64,000 nucleotides of DNA from Rhizobium sp. L43 (GCF_002531725.1 NZ_NWSQ01000010.1:124001-188000); one strand, 5' to 3'. Positions 25,286 through 34,618 are shown, numbered from the stretch's first letter. Notes: generated by a model not told the origin, from the letters alone. Numbers and translations are program-made.

Positions 25286-26250
25286 CGTTGCTTCACCTTG
25301 TTCAATGCCTTGACGTAGATGTTGGCGAGGCCGAACACCGCGACGAAGAGGATGATGGCGAAGGCCGAGGCCCGGCCGGTCGCCCAGCTTTCGAAGGCGG
25401 CGCGCTTCAGCGTGATCGAGGCGACCTCGGTGACTGAGCCCGGCCCGCCGCCGGTCAGCAGCGTCACCATGTCGAACATCTTGAAATTCTCGATGCCGCG
25501 GAAGAGCACGGCGAGCATGATGAAGGGCAGGGCCATCGGCACGGTGATCGACCAGAACTGCCGCCACGGCGAAGCGCGGTCGACCTCGGCCGCTTCGTAG
25601 ATATAGTCGGGGATCGAGCGCAGGCCGGCGAGGCAGATCAGCATCACATAGGGCGTCCACATCCAGGTATCGACGATGATGATCGCCCAGGGCGCCAGAG
25701 AGACGTTGCCGAGCATCTGGATATCCGATGTCGGAATGCCAGAGACCAGTGACACGGCATAGGCGAAGAGGCCGATCTGCGGTTCGTAGAGAAAGCGCCA
25801 GAAATTGCCGACCACGGCGGGCGACAGCATCATCGGGATCAGGATGATCGTCGTCCAGAAGGCATGGCCGCGAAACTTGCGGTCGATCAGGTAGGCGAGG
25901 GTAAAGCCGATCACCGTCTGCAGCAGGATCGTCCAGAAGACGAAATGTGCGGTGGTCTGCATCGCCTGCCAGATATCGGGATCGTTGAGGACGCGCTCAT
26001 AATTTCCAAGGCCGACACCCTGGACCGGCGCATTCGGGCGGTTGGCGCGGTAATTGGTGAAGGAGAGATAGACCGCCCAGATGAGCGGGAAGATGTTGAT
26101 CGCCAAAAGCAGGCTGATGGCGGGCGCAATGAACAGCCAGGCGATCGCCCTGTCGGAGAGGCCGCGGACGCGCCGGGCGACCGAGACCGGCGTTGCCCTT
26201 GCTGTCGCGTCGGCTGCCTTCTCGACGATGGAGGAATGGGAAATGGTCAA
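25282..26250 (-). CDS. ABC importer permease, MalF type
   Basis: About 322 residues with six membrane helices; the first is AWLFIAPAISLLLAINIFPLIW. The EAA loop is YIYEAAEVDRASPWRQFWSITVPMA. No ATG or GTG lies before the first helix, so the TTG at 26250, preceded by GGTGAAG, is the best start (protein begins with TISHSSIVEKAAD after the initiator). The 120 bases to the binding-protein stop contain no gene. Confidence 0.88.
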   Translation of the reverse strand: MTISHSSIVEKAADATARATPVSVARRVRGLSDRAIAWLFIAPAISLLLAINIFPLIWAVYLSFTNYRANRPNAPVQGVGLGNYERVLNDPDIWQAMQTTAHFVFWTILLQTVIGFTLAYLIDRKFRGHAFWTTIILIPMMLSPAVVGNFWRFLYEPQIGLFAYAVSLVSGIPTSDIQMLGNVSLAPWAIIIVDTWMWTPYVMLICLAGLRSIPDYIYEAAEVDRASPWRQFWSITVPMALPFIMLAVLFRGIENFKMFDMVTLLTGGGPGSVTEVASITLKRAAFESWATGRASAFAIILFVAVFGLANIYVKALNKVKQR

Positions 26251-26369
26251 GTCTTCACCCGGTCTTTTAGGAAATGAGAGATCCGGCGGCCCGGCTCGTT
26301 TGCCGATCCGGGCCGCCATCCTGGCGAGGATGGCGCGCAGAGGGATGCCGCCCGTCCCGTCGTCCGGCA

Positions 26370-27695
26370 CTAGATCTTGCCGTCGTCCTTGAAGACGTCG
26401 CTCCAGTCCTTCACCAGGCCGTCGAGCGCTTCCTTGGCGGTGCCGTTGCCGGCGACCACGTAGTTGTGGACGCGCTTCTGCATGGCCTGCAGCAGCGAAG
26501 CATAACTCGGCTCGGCCCAGAAGTCCTTGACGATCGCCATCGAGTCCAGGAAGGCCTGGGCATAGGGCTGGCTCTTGGCAAAATCCGGCGCGTTGACGAC
26601 CGAATTCAGGCAGGAGAAGCCGCCGAGCTCCCACCATTTGGCCTGCACATCGGGTTGTGCGAACCATTTGATGTATTGCAGGGCGGCGTCGCGCTTGTCG
26701 GAGTAGGAGACCACCGAGATGCCCTGGCCGCCGAGCTGTGCGAAATGCGCCTTTTCAGCCGGATTGGGGAAGAAGCCGATCCTGTCGCCGCCGACCTTCT
26801 CGTCCTTGTAGAGGCCGGGCCAGGTGAAGGCGAAGTTCATCTGCATGGCGACCTGGCCGGATTTGAAGGCGTCGGCGGATTCGACCATGTAGACGTTGGA
26901 GCTGCCGGGCGGTGTGCAGCAATCGTAGAGCGACTTGTAGAATTCGAGACCCTTGACCGCGTCGGCCGAGTTGACGAAGCCTACCATCTCGTAGGGCTTC
27001 TTCGGGTTCTCGTATTGGAAGCCCCAGTCGTAGAGGACGTTGGTCACGCCCATGGTGATGCCTTCGGAGCCGCGCTCGGTATAGATCGAGGCGCCGTAGA
27101 CGGTCTTGCCGTCGATCTCGCGCTTCTGGAAGAACTCGGCGATCTGCTTCAGTTCGTCATAGGTCTTCGGGGCTGCGAGATCGTGGCCGTATCTCGCCTT
27201 GAATTCCTTCTGCAGTTCCGGCTTCTCGAACCAGTCCTTGCGGTAGGTCCAGCCGACGACGTCGCCCATGGCGGGCAGCGCCCAGTAGTTCGGCGTGTTC
27301 TTCGGCCATTCCGAGTAGCCGACAACCGTCGCCGGCACGAAGTCATCCATCTTGATGCCTTCCTTGTCGAAGAAGTCGTTGAGCTTGACGTAATGGCCGT
27401 TCTCGGCCGAGCCGCCGATCCACTGGCTGTCGCCGATGATGAGATCGCAGAGCTTGCCGTGGGAATTCAGCTCGTTGAGGAAGCGGTCGGCATAACTCGT
27501 CCAGGGAACGAATTCGAACTTCATCTGCGTGCCAGTCTTGGTGGTGAAGTCCTTCGACAGCTCGACCAGCGCATTGGCGGGATCCCATGCGGCCCAGCAC
27601 AGCGTCAGTTCATCGGCTTTGGCGAGATTGGGCAATGCCGACGACATGACGAATGCCGCAGCCAGCCCCAAAAGGGCTTTCGATGTTTTCTGCAT
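26370..27695 (-). CDS. ABC importer periplasmic binding protein (extracellular solute-binding family 1)
   Basis: A 441-residue binding protein with a signal peptide ending LAKA-DE. The family 1 core follows (LTLCWAAWDPANALVELSKDF, then WALPAMGDVVGWTYRKDWFE and AMQMNFAFTWPGLY). GGGAGGA precedes the ATG at 27695. It is the first gene of the operon and sets substrate specificity. Cysteines at LTLCW, KLCDL and CCTPPG hint at a disulfide. By operon content the ligand is probably glycerol, dihydroxyacetone or another polyol. Confidence 0.92.
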   Translation of the reverse strand: MQKTSKALLGLAAAFVMSSALPNLAKADELTLCWAAWDPANALVELSKDFTTKTGTQMKFEFVPWTSYADRFLNELNSHGKLCDLIIGDSQWIGGSAENGHYVKLNDFFDKEGIKMDDFVPATVVGYSEWPKNTPNYWALPAMGDVVGWTYRKDWFEKPELQKEFKARYGHDLAAPKTYDELKQIAEFFQKREIDGKTVYGASIYTERGSEGITMGVTNVLYDWGFQYENPKKPYEMVGFVNSADAVKGLEFYKSLYDCCTPPGSSNVYMVESADAFKSGQVAMQMNFAFTWPGLYKDEKVGGDRIGFFPNPAEKAHFAQLGGQGISVVSYSDKRDAALQYIKWFAQPDVQAKWWELGGFSCLNSVVNAPDFAKSQPYAQAFLDSMAIVKDFWAEPSYASLLQAMQKRVHNYVVAGNGTAKEALDGLVKDWSDVFKDDGKI

Positions 27696-27783
27696 AAGTT
27701 CCTCCCAGAACCAATGCCGGCTCCCCGCCGGCGTCGCATGTTCACCCATTTCAGAGAATGCTCACATGAACTCCTCAATCATC

Positions 27784-27803
27784 ATGTTTAGCAGTATGTT
27801 TAG
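27784..27803. promoter_or_regulatory. Tandem repeat operator candidate at the ABC/DHA operon promoter
   Basis: Two copies of ATGTTTAG stand 12 bases apart at 27784-27791 and 27796-27803. On the operon strand they read CTAAACAT twice. Just upstream on that strand TTGCAA and TATCAC stand 16 bases apart and could serve as -35 and -10 boxes, which would place the repeats at the transcription start. Direct repeats of about one helical turn fit a DeoR-, GntR- or LacI-type regulator, none of which is encoded next to the operon. Confidence 0.45.
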
Positions 27804-27849
27804 TGATAGAGGATTTTATAAACATTGCAAGTGATATTAGTTGCTGCGG

Positions 27850-28037
27850 CGCACAGGTGCTGCCGGCACTGTTTCGAGCGATCTCTCCGCTGACTCCTGA
27901 AAATTTCCGGCGCAGGCGTACCGATACGGGGCAATCTGACCTCGCTGCGGGAGGGCTTGCAGGATATGGACCTCGACACCGCTCCTGTTTTCCCGGGAGG
28001 GTTCAAACTTAGCCTCGCTTCGGCGGGGCTTTTTCTT
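27850..28037 (+). ncRNA. Candidate small RNA upstream of the ABC/DHA operon
   Basis: The space between the divergent genes at 27695 and 28220 holds no convincing protein gene, yet on the plus strand it ends in a strong intrinsic terminator at 28011-28037. The stretch before it is structured (CTCC...GGGAG around 27982-28000). A terminator needs a transcript, and no plus-strand gene lies upstream. The 5' end is not known and the start given is only a bound. The rest of the gap, 28038-28219, shows nothing further. Confidence 0.4.
28011..28037 (+). terminator. Intrinsic terminator with UUCG loop, no gene upstream
   Basis: AGCCTCGC pairs with GCGGGGCT (one G-T wobble) around the ultra-stable loop TTCG, followed by TTTTCTT. 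The T tail is only on the plus strand, so it ends a plus-strand transcript. Confidence 0.75.
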
Positions 28038-28219
28038 AAGCGCCGACCGCCGGCCGCATCGGGAATCTTTCGTCCGACTGCAAGATTTAGCCTTTCCGGC
28101 CTGATGCAACGGGCGTATTCAGCCAATGCGCGGCCTCGTTCGCGCGCTTCCCGCGGCAGATCTTCCGATCGGCTCCTTCCCGTTTCCCTGCCGCGCCGAC
28201 AATTCGCATTGTGAGATCG

Positions 28220-29665
28220 ATGACCACGGCGGAGACGAGCGAGAACGGGCAAGAGGCGGCGAGCGGCCGCCAGGCGAAGATCGTGGCGCTGGTCGTTGCC
28301 GTCTCCTTCTTCATGCAGATCCTCGACGGCACGATCGTCGCCACCTCGCTGCCGCAGATGGCGGCGAGCTTCAACGTGCAGCCGGTGTCGATGAGCATCG
28401 GCATTACCGTCTACATGCTGACGATGGCCGCCTTCATTCCGCTGTCGGGCTGGCTCGGCGACCGGTTCGGAGCGCGGCGCGTCTTCCTGACGTCGATCGG
28501 CGTCTTCACGATCGCCTCGCTGTTCTGCGGGCTCTCCGGCAGCCTCACGGAATTCGTGCTGTGGCGTGCGCTGCAGGGGGCAGGCAGCGCTTTGATGACG
28601 CCGGTCGGGCGCATCATCGTGCTGAAGAACGCCCGCAAGTCCGAACTCGTGCAGGCGATTGCGCTGATCACATGGCCGGCGCTGACGGCACCTGTCATCG
28701 GCCCGGTGCTCGGCGGCTTCATCACCACCTATGCCAGCTGGCACTGGAACTTCCTGATCAACATCCCGATCGGCGTCCTCGGCATGGGGCTGGTGCTGCG
28801 CTTCGTGCCCGAGCAGCGCGAGTCCGATCCCGGCCGGCTGGATGTCCTCGGTTTCATCCTAAGTGCGGCAGGGCTGACCTTCCTGCTGACTGCCCTGGAA
28901 CTCTCGGTCAAATGGGACGGCGGACTTCTGCCCGTCATGGCGATGCTGGCGGCGGGCATCGTACTCTCCTTCCTGGCGACGCGGCATTTCCTGGCTGTCG
29001 ACAATCCGCTGCTTGATCTTTCAGCCTTCCGCGTCCAGACCTTCTCGATGTCGACGCTTTCGGCGGGCACGGCCTGCCGGACGGCGATCAATGCGACGCC
29101 GTTCCTGCTGCCACTGCTGTTCCAGCTCGGCTTCGGGCTGAGCTCGATTGCCGCCGGCGCCTATCTGCTCGTCTATTTCCTCGGCAATCTCGGCATGAAG
29201 ACGGTGACGACGCCGCTCTTGCGCTTTTTCGGCTTCCGCACGGTGCTGGTGCTGAACGGGCTGATCGCCGCATTTTCGATCGTCGCCTGCGGTTTCCTTT
29301 CGCCTGACACGCCGCGGTTTTTCATCCATGCGCTGCTTTTTCTCGCCGGCCTGTCGCGGTCGATGGAATTCACGGCGCTGAATACCCTCGCCTTCGCCGA
29401 TATCGGCCCGGCGCAGCGCAGTTCGGCCTCGACGCTGTCGAGCATGCTGCAGCAGGTGTCGATGCTGCTCGGCGTCGCGGTGGCGGCGGCCGTGCTCAAT
29501 ATCGCCTCGGCTCTCAGGGGCGCCGACAATCCCGTTCTCGCCGATTTCCGCTGGGCTTTCGTCGTGGTCGGCGTAATCGGCGTCGTCTCTTCGCTGCGCT
29601 TCCTGCAATTGCCGGCGGAGGCAGGGGCGGAAGTCTCAGGCCACAGGAAATTCCAAAGAAATTAG
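28220..29665 (+). CDS. MFS transporter of the DHA2 (14-TM drug:H+ antiporter) family
   Basis: A 481-residue protein with about 13-14 membrane helices. Motif A-like GWLGDRFGARRVFL follows helix two and motif C-like PVIGPVLGGFITTYASWHWNFLINIPIG follows helix five, both typical of EmrB/QacA-type exporters. The ATG at 28220 is used; an in-frame GTG nine bases upstream is possible. No membrane-fusion partner lies next to it, so it probably works alone in the inner membrane. The substrate cannot be read. Confidence 0.88.
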   Translation: MTTAETSENGQEAASGRQAKIVALVVAVSFFMQILDGTIVATSLPQMAASFNVQPVSMSIGITVYMLTMAAFIPLSGWLGDRFGARRVFLTSIGVFTIASLFCGLSGSLTEFVLWRALQGAGSALMTPVGRIIVLKNARKSELVQAIALITWPALTAPVIGPVLGGFITTYASWHWNFLINIPIGVLGMGLVLRFVPEQRESDPGRLDVLGFILSAAGLTFLLTALELSVKWDGGLLPVMAMLAAGIVLSFLATRHFLAVDNPLLDLSAFRVQTFSMSTLSAGTACRTAINATPFLLPLLFQLGFGLSSIAAGAYLLVYFLGNLGMKTVTTPLLRFFGFRTVLVLNGLIAAFSIVACGFLSPDTPRFFIHALLFLAGLSRSMEFTALNTLAFADIGPAQRSSASTLSSMLQQVSMLLGVAVAAAVLNIASALRGADNPVLADFRWAFVVVGVIGVVSSLRFLQLPAEAGAEVSGHRKFQRN

Positions 29666-29943
29666 CTTCGCCGACGGAACCAATCGGGCGGCTCGGCGTT
29701 CATGCATCTCGTTTCAGCTTTTCGTTTTCCCCCTCCTTCAACCGCTTCCTTAGGAAACCCTCCCGGGCCTCGGGCACGTTCTGAAAATGCCGAATTTCCC
29801 CCATCCTTCATCCGCGCCGCCCGCGACAAGAGCGTGGAAGAGCCGCTGTTTACCTCAGGGGGGCAATGCAATACGACATTGCCATGCGGACGACTCGGAC
29901 GCTTGCGGGCGGTCGTCGCTCAGAGAGAACGCCGGGAGGCGGA

Positions 29944-31008
29944 ATGAGCAATTCTAGCGGCGATGCGGATGCCCTGTTCCGCATCCTCTATATCGACGAT
30001 GACGAGGGGCTGGCCCTGCTAATGCAGAAGAACCTCAGCCGGCGCGGCTTTTCGGTCGAGTGGGCGCAGAATGGCGCTGCCGGCCTTGCCAGGCTCGGCG
30101 AAGGCGGCATCGATGCCGTCGTGCTCGACCATGTCCTGACTGAGGAGACCGGCCTCGAAATCCTGCCCTGCATCGCTGATATGCCGGATCATCCGCCGGT
30201 CATCTATGCGACGGGTTCGGACGATACCAGTATCGCGGTCGCGGCGCTGAAGGCCGGCGCCGACGACTACATGCTCAAGGGAATCTCGGCCGACTATTTC
30301 GACCTGCTGGCCGCTGCCCTCGAGCAGGCGCTGGAGCGGGCGCGTTTTCGCCGCGAGACGGCGCAGGCGCAGGAGGTGATCCGCCAGCAGCGCGACCTTG
30401 CCGAGATGCTGCTTGCCGAGGTCAATCACCGCATCGCCAACAGCCTCGGCCTGGTCGGCGCGCTGATCCGCATGCAATCCTCGATGACCAAGGACCAGGT
30501 GGCGATCGACGCGCTGCACGAAACGCAGATGCGCATCAACGCCATCGCCAGCGTCCACCGCCGCCTCTACACCAACCGGCAGGTCGGCTCGGTGCAGGTC
30601 GACGAATATTTAAACAGCCTGCTCACCGAACTCGAAGCCTCGATGCGCGACGACAAGCGGCCGCACCGCATCGTGTTGACCGCCGAGCCGGTCAATCTGG
30701 CGACCGACAAGGTGATCACGCTCGGCCTGATCGTCAGCGAACTCGTTACCAACGCCTTCAAATATGCCTATCCGGACAGCGTGTCGGGCGAGATCCGCGT
30801 TTTCGTGGACCAGGCGGACGAGGCGTTGAGGGTCATCGTCGAGGACGACGGCGCCGGTTTCGACCCGTCGAACCCGGCGAGGGGAACCGGCCTCGGCACG
30901 CGTATTTTGACGGCCATGGCAGCGAGCTTGAAATCGGATTTCGCCTATGACCCCGGGCATGACGGGACGAAGGCGACGCTGGTGTTTTCGATGCAGGAGG
31001 GGAAGTAG
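29944..31008 (+). CDS. Response-regulator/histidine kinase hybrid (REC + HisKA_2)
   Basis: A 354-residue soluble protein. Residues about 14-130 form a receiver domain (ILYIDDDEGLALLMQKNL; phospho-Asp in AVVLDHVLTEETG; switch Thr in YATGSDD; Lys in DYMLKGIS). After a coiled-coil linker comes a HisKA_2 dimerisation segment, LAEVNHRIANSLGLVGALIRMQ, with the phospho-His, and an HATPase with GLIVSELVTNAFKYAYP and GTGLGTRIL. An N-terminal receiver before a kinase fits hybrid sensors of the LOV/PhyR-linked stress circuits of alphaproteobacteria, but the partner is unknown. GGGAGGCGGA precedes the chosen ATG. Confidence 0.88.
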   Translation: MSNSSGDADALFRILYIDDDEGLALLMQKNLSRRGFSVEWAQNGAAGLARLGEGGIDAVVLDHVLTEETGLEILPCIADMPDHPPVIYATGSDDTSIAVAALKAGADDYMLKGISADYFDLLAAALEQALERARFRRETAQAQEVIRQQRDLAEMLLAEVNHRIANSLGLVGALIRMQSSMTKDQVAIDALHETQMRINAIASVHRRLYTNRQVGSVQVDEYLNSLLTELEASMRDDKRPHRIVLTAEPVNLATDKVITLGLIVSELVTNAFKYAYPDSVSGEIRVFVDQADEALRVIVEDDGAGFDPSNPARGTGLGTRILTAMAASLKSDFAYDPGHDGTKATLVFSMQEGK

Positions 31009-31056
31009 GGGTAGAGCGTTAGAGCCGGGGAGGCAAAAATGAAGGGTGTGCCGAAT

Positions 31057-31176
31057 GGCCCCCTCATCCGGCTGCCGCCACCTTCTCCCCGCTGGGTAGA
31101 AGGGATTCGTGGCCACGTCTCGATTCCCGCTTCTCCCCAGCCGGGAGAAGGTGCCCGTAGGGCGGATGAGGGGGCC
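31057..31176. repeat. Rhizobial inverted-repeat element of about 120 bp
   Basis: A perfect 14-bp terminal inverted repeat (GGCCCCCTCATCCG at 31057-31070, CGGATGAGGGGGCC at 31163-31176) encloses two further arms, CACCTTCTCCCCGCTGGG and CCAGCCGGGAGAAGGTG. The whole could fold into one long hairpin. Elements with this text are widespread between Rhizobiales genes, from memory of their appearance. It fills most of the 245-base gap. Confidence 0.7.
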
Positions 31177-31253
31177 ACCTGGCGCACACTTATCCTATTT
31201 GTACAACAGCTTACCGGAATAGCGTCAACAAACCTAACGCTAGGGGAGGAGCC

Positions 31254-31805
31254 ATGACGACGATCCGCACACCTCTTGAAGTCTATGATTTCTGGTTCGT
31301 CCGATGCGGCCGGGAGCTGTGGTTCCGTCCACCGCCGGAACTCGATGTCGAGATCCGCGAAGGCTTCCGCGATACGCATCTGGCGCTTGCCGCAGGTGTC
31401 GGCGACGAATGGCGGGCCGACCCTGTCAGTCGGCTGGCGGCCGTCATCGTGCTCGACCAGTTTCCCCGCAACATCTATCGCGGCACGGCACTTGCCGTTG
31501 CGACCGACGGGCTGGCGCTTCGGGAGGCCAAGCTTGCGCTCGCAGCGGGCGCCGACCAGGCGGTCGAGCCGGCCTGCCGCACCTTCTTCTATTTGCCGTT
31601 CGAACATGCCGAGGATCTCGGCGAGCAGGATCGCTCGGTGGAATTGTTCACCGCCCTCGGCGACGAGGAATATCTCGATTATGCGATCCGCCATCGCGAG
31701 GTGATCGCGACCTATGGCCGTTTTCCGCACCGCAACGCCATGCTGGGGCGGGAGTCGACGACGGGGGAGCGCGACTATCTTTCCAAGCCCGGCGCCGGTT
31801 TCTAA
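31254..31805 (+). CDS. DUF924 family protein
   Basis: A 183-residue soluble protein. Family features are the N-terminal EVYDFWFVRCGRELWFR, the core AVIVLDQFPRNIYRGTALAVATD and the C-terminal RHREVIATYGRFPHRNAMLGR. DUF924 proteins are helical, TPR-like, and have no established activity despite wide conservation. SD GGGGAGG precedes the ATG. The gene stands alone after the palindromic element. Confidence 0.88.
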   Translation: MTTIRTPLEVYDFWFVRCGRELWFRPPPELDVEIREGFRDTHLALAAGVGDEWRADPVSRLAAVIVLDQFPRNIYRGTALAVATDGLALREAKLALAAGADQAVEPACRTFFYLPFEHAEDLGEQDRSVELFTALGDEEYLDYAIRHREVIATYGRFPHRNAMLGRESTTGERDYLSKPGAGF

Positions 31806-31974
31806 GCGTTTCCCATGCGTGTCACTGAGGGTGCTAAGGACGAGATGAAGGCCCGAGCGTATCTTATGGAACAAGCTCGAGGCGAGCGCTTTCGGCCTCT
31901 TCCGCCTTTCTGTCGCCTTTCTTTGCAATGAAAAGCTGGCATTCTATCCCGACGACAACTTTCCGGAGGCGCTT

Positions 31975-34506
31975 TTGCGGCTGAGGTCCATCCTGCTTCG
32001 CACCATTCTTCTCGTGACGCTGGCGCTCGCCGGCGCGCATTTCGAGAGTGCCGCAGCCTTCGCGCAGGAACCGCAGACGCCGGCGGCCGCGCCGGCGCCG
32101 GTCGATACGCCGTTCGACCAGGCGGCAAAGGAAATTGAGAAGGCGAAGACCCAGCTCGCCGCATTTCAGGACAGCGTCAAGCAGAATGCCGACAACGACG
32201 ATGCGCTGGTCGGGCTGGCGACCAAGGCTGACGAACTCAGCCGCGCCGTTATCACCATATCGGTCAATCTCCGGCCGCGATTGGACCAGATCAAGAACCG
32301 GCTTGCCGAGATCGGCGAGGCGCCGAAGGATGGGCAGCCGCCCGAGGCGCAGATCGTCACGGACGAGCGCAATGCGCTTGCCGCCGAGCGTGCGCAGATC
32401 AACGCGGTGACGGGCGATGCCGAAAACCTGTCGATTGCGGTGACCAAGCTTCTCAATGAGATCATCCAGATGCGGCGGCAGCTTTTTGCCGATACGCTTT
32501 TCAAGCGCACCGAGATCTCGGTCTCTGTCCTCGACGATGCCGCCAGCGCCTTCGTGCGGGAAACCGGCGAATTTGCGCAGGCTCTGTCGAGCTGGGCCGT
32601 CTTCGTCTGGAAATTCAAGCGGTTTCCGATGTTTGCCGCGATCTTCCTGTCGCTCGCCTCGGCGCTGATCCTGCTTTCCGGCAGCTACCGGCTATTCGGC
32701 TCATACCTGCGCCGAGACGAGGCGGTCGAAAACCCGTCCTATATCGGCCGGCTGTCGATCGCCTTCTGGTCGACGCTGATCCGCACGCTGGCGCTCTCGG
32801 TGCTGCTCGTCACCTCATTCTTCTTCCTCAACAGTTTCAACGTGTTGCGGCCGGATATAGCGCCTGTTATCGGCGCATTGTTCGGGGCGATCGGGCTCGT
32901 CTATTTCGTTGGCCGCTTCGTCAACGCCATCTTCGCGCCGAACGAACCGCATTGGCGGCTCGTTCGGCTTTCCAATCTTGGCGCGCGCTCGATCGGCTAT
33001 TGCCTGCTGGCGATGGCCGTCGTCAACGCGCTCGACTATCTCTTCGGTACGATCGGCGAGGCGATGGGCTCGCCGCTGGTGCTGACCGTGGTCAGGAGCC
33101 TGATCGCGGCGCTGATCATCGGCATGATCCTGATCGTGGCCTCCTTCGGCAAACCGATGCTGGCGAAGAACGGCGATCCCGATGCGCCGGGCCGGCATTG
33201 GCCGCGCGGCATGGCGATCATACTGCGCGTGGTCGGCGCCGGCCTGATCGTCTCGGCGCTGACGGGTTACGTCGGGCTTGCCCGCTTCGTCGCCACGCAG
33301 CTCATCATCACCGGCGCTGTGGTCGCCACCATGTATGTCGGCCTGCTCTCGGGCAAGGCGATATCGCGGCAGGAAAGCTTCGGCGACACCTTCTTCGCAC
33401 GCTTCCTGACCCGCCGCTTCAATCTCGGGCCGGTGGCGATAGACCAGGCGGGCCTGCTCGTCGGCCTTGCCATCTATGCAGTGGCGCTGCTTGTCGGCAT
33501 TCCGCTGATCCTGCTGCTTTGGGGCTTCCATGTGCAGGACCTGCAGCTCATCGCCTACCGGCTGTTCACCGAGGTGAGACTCGGCGGCATCAGCATCTCG
33601 CTGCTCGGCATCTGCACCGGCATCCTGCTGTTTGCCGGCGTCTATCTGCTGACGCGCTGGCTGCAGCGCTGGCTCGACGGCAATGTGATGGCGCGAAGCC
33701 ATGTCGATCTCGGCGTGCGCAATTCGGTCAAGACGGGTATCGGCTATCTCGGCGTCGGCATCGCGGCGATCATTGGCGTTTCGGCGGCCGGCATCGATCT
33801 GTCGAGCTTCGCGCTCGTCGCCTCGGCGCTTTCGGTTGGTATCGGTTTCGGTCTGCAGAACATCGTTTCCAACTTCGTCTCCGGCCTGATCCTGCTCGTC
33901 GAGCGGCCATTCAAGGTCGGCGATCATGTCGTCTCAGGCACGGCCGAAGGCATCGTCAAGCGCATCTCGGTGCGCGCTACCGAGATCGAGACCTTCCGCA
34001 AGCAGGCGATCATCGTGCCGAATTCGGAGCTGATCAACGGCCTCGTCGGCAACTGGACGCACCGCAACAAGATCGGCCGCTCGGAAATCCCGGTTTCCGT
34101 CGCCTATAACGCCGATCCGCAGCAGGTGATGGACATCCTGCTCGAACTGACGGCGAAGATACCGCTCGTCATGCGCAACCCGGAGCCACATGTCGAATTC
34201 CTGCGCTTCGGCCCTTATTCGCTGGATTTCGAGTTGCGCTTCTTCCTCGCCGACATGGGCGACGGCATGACGGTGCGCAACAATCTGAGGATCGAGATCC
34301 TCAAGCGCTTCAAGGCCGAGGGCATCGAGATCCCGCTGCCACAGACCGATCTTACCATCCATCGGGACGCTCGTCCGGCCCTTGCCGATGCGGGTAGGGA
34401 TCGGCCGGACGGCCAGGAAATTCCAGGGGATAGGCCGATGGAGGAAGAGGAGCGGCCGGTGCGGCAGCTGCGCGGGCGCACGGCGGATGGCAGCTTGAAG
34501 AGCTGA
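31975..34506 (+). CDS. Large mechanosensitive channel, MscS family with DUF3772
   Basis: An 843-residue protein from a TTG with GGAGG five bases ahead. It has a signal peptide (about 1-31) and a periplasmic helical domain (DUF3772, about 40-200) with KAKTQLAAFQDSVKQNADND. About eleven membrane helices follow. The MscS pore and beta domain near 600-700 read SVGIGFGLQNIVSNFVSGLILLVERPFKVGDHV and IIVPNSELINGLVGNWTH. Large MscS relatives (MscK/YbiO type) release solutes on osmotic down-shock. The last 45 residues are charged and probably disordered. Confidence 0.9.
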   Translation: MRLRSILLRTILLVTLALAGAHFESAAAFAQEPQTPAAAPAPVDTPFDQAAKEIEKAKTQLAAFQDSVKQNADNDDALVGLATKADELSRAVITISVNLRPRLDQIKNRLAEIGEAPKDGQPPEAQIVTDERNALAAERAQINAVTGDAENLSIAVTKLLNEIIQMRRQLFADTLFKRTEISVSVLDDAASAFVRETGEFAQALSSWAVFVWKFKRFPMFAAIFLSLASALILLSGSYRLFGSYLRRDEAVENPSYIGRLSIAFWSTLIRTLALSVLLVTSFFFLNSFNVLRPDIAPVIGALFGAIGLVYFVGRFVNAIFAPNEPHWRLVRLSNLGARSIGYCLLAMAVVNALDYLFGTIGEAMGSPLVLTVVRSLIAALIIGMILIVASFGKPMLAKNGDPDAPGRHWPRGMAIILRVVGAGLIVSALTGYVGLARFVATQLIITGAVVATMYVGLLSGKAISRQESFGDTFFARFLTRRFNLGPVAIDQAGLLVGLAIYAVALLVGIPLILLLWGFHVQDLQLIAYRLFTEVRLGGISISLLGICTGILLFAGVYLLTRWLQRWLDGNVMARSHVDLGVRNSVKTGIGYLGVGIAAIIGVSAAGIDLSSFALVASALSVGIGFGLQNIVSNFVSGLILLVERPFKVGDHVVSGTAEGIVKRISVRATEIETFRKQAIIVPNSELINGLVGNWTHRNKIGRSEIPVSVAYNADPQQVMDILLELTAKIPLVMRNPEPHVEFLRFGPYSLDFELRFFLADMGDGMTVRNNLRIEILKRFKAEGIEIPLPQTDLTIHRDARPALADAGRDRPDGQEIPGDRPMEEEERPVRQLRGRTADGSLKS

Positions 34507-34618
34507 ACGGCTCATTCAGCCATCATTCACAGATCTATGTGCATCATCTCCACCATCGGGATCGCTGCCGAGGGCAGCACCGGTCGTTCGAGGGGAGGGC
34601 GCGTCCGCGCCGCCGCAC

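Noticed and set aside
28211..29016. Alternative plus-strand frame inside the MFS gene.
   Set aside because: It is Arg-rich with no membrane helices and overlaps a complete 14-TM transporter in the other frame.
31815..31931. 38-codon plus-strand frame just before the MscS gene.
   Set aside because: It has no SD and no recognisable composition; it could be a leader peptide but nothing supports it.
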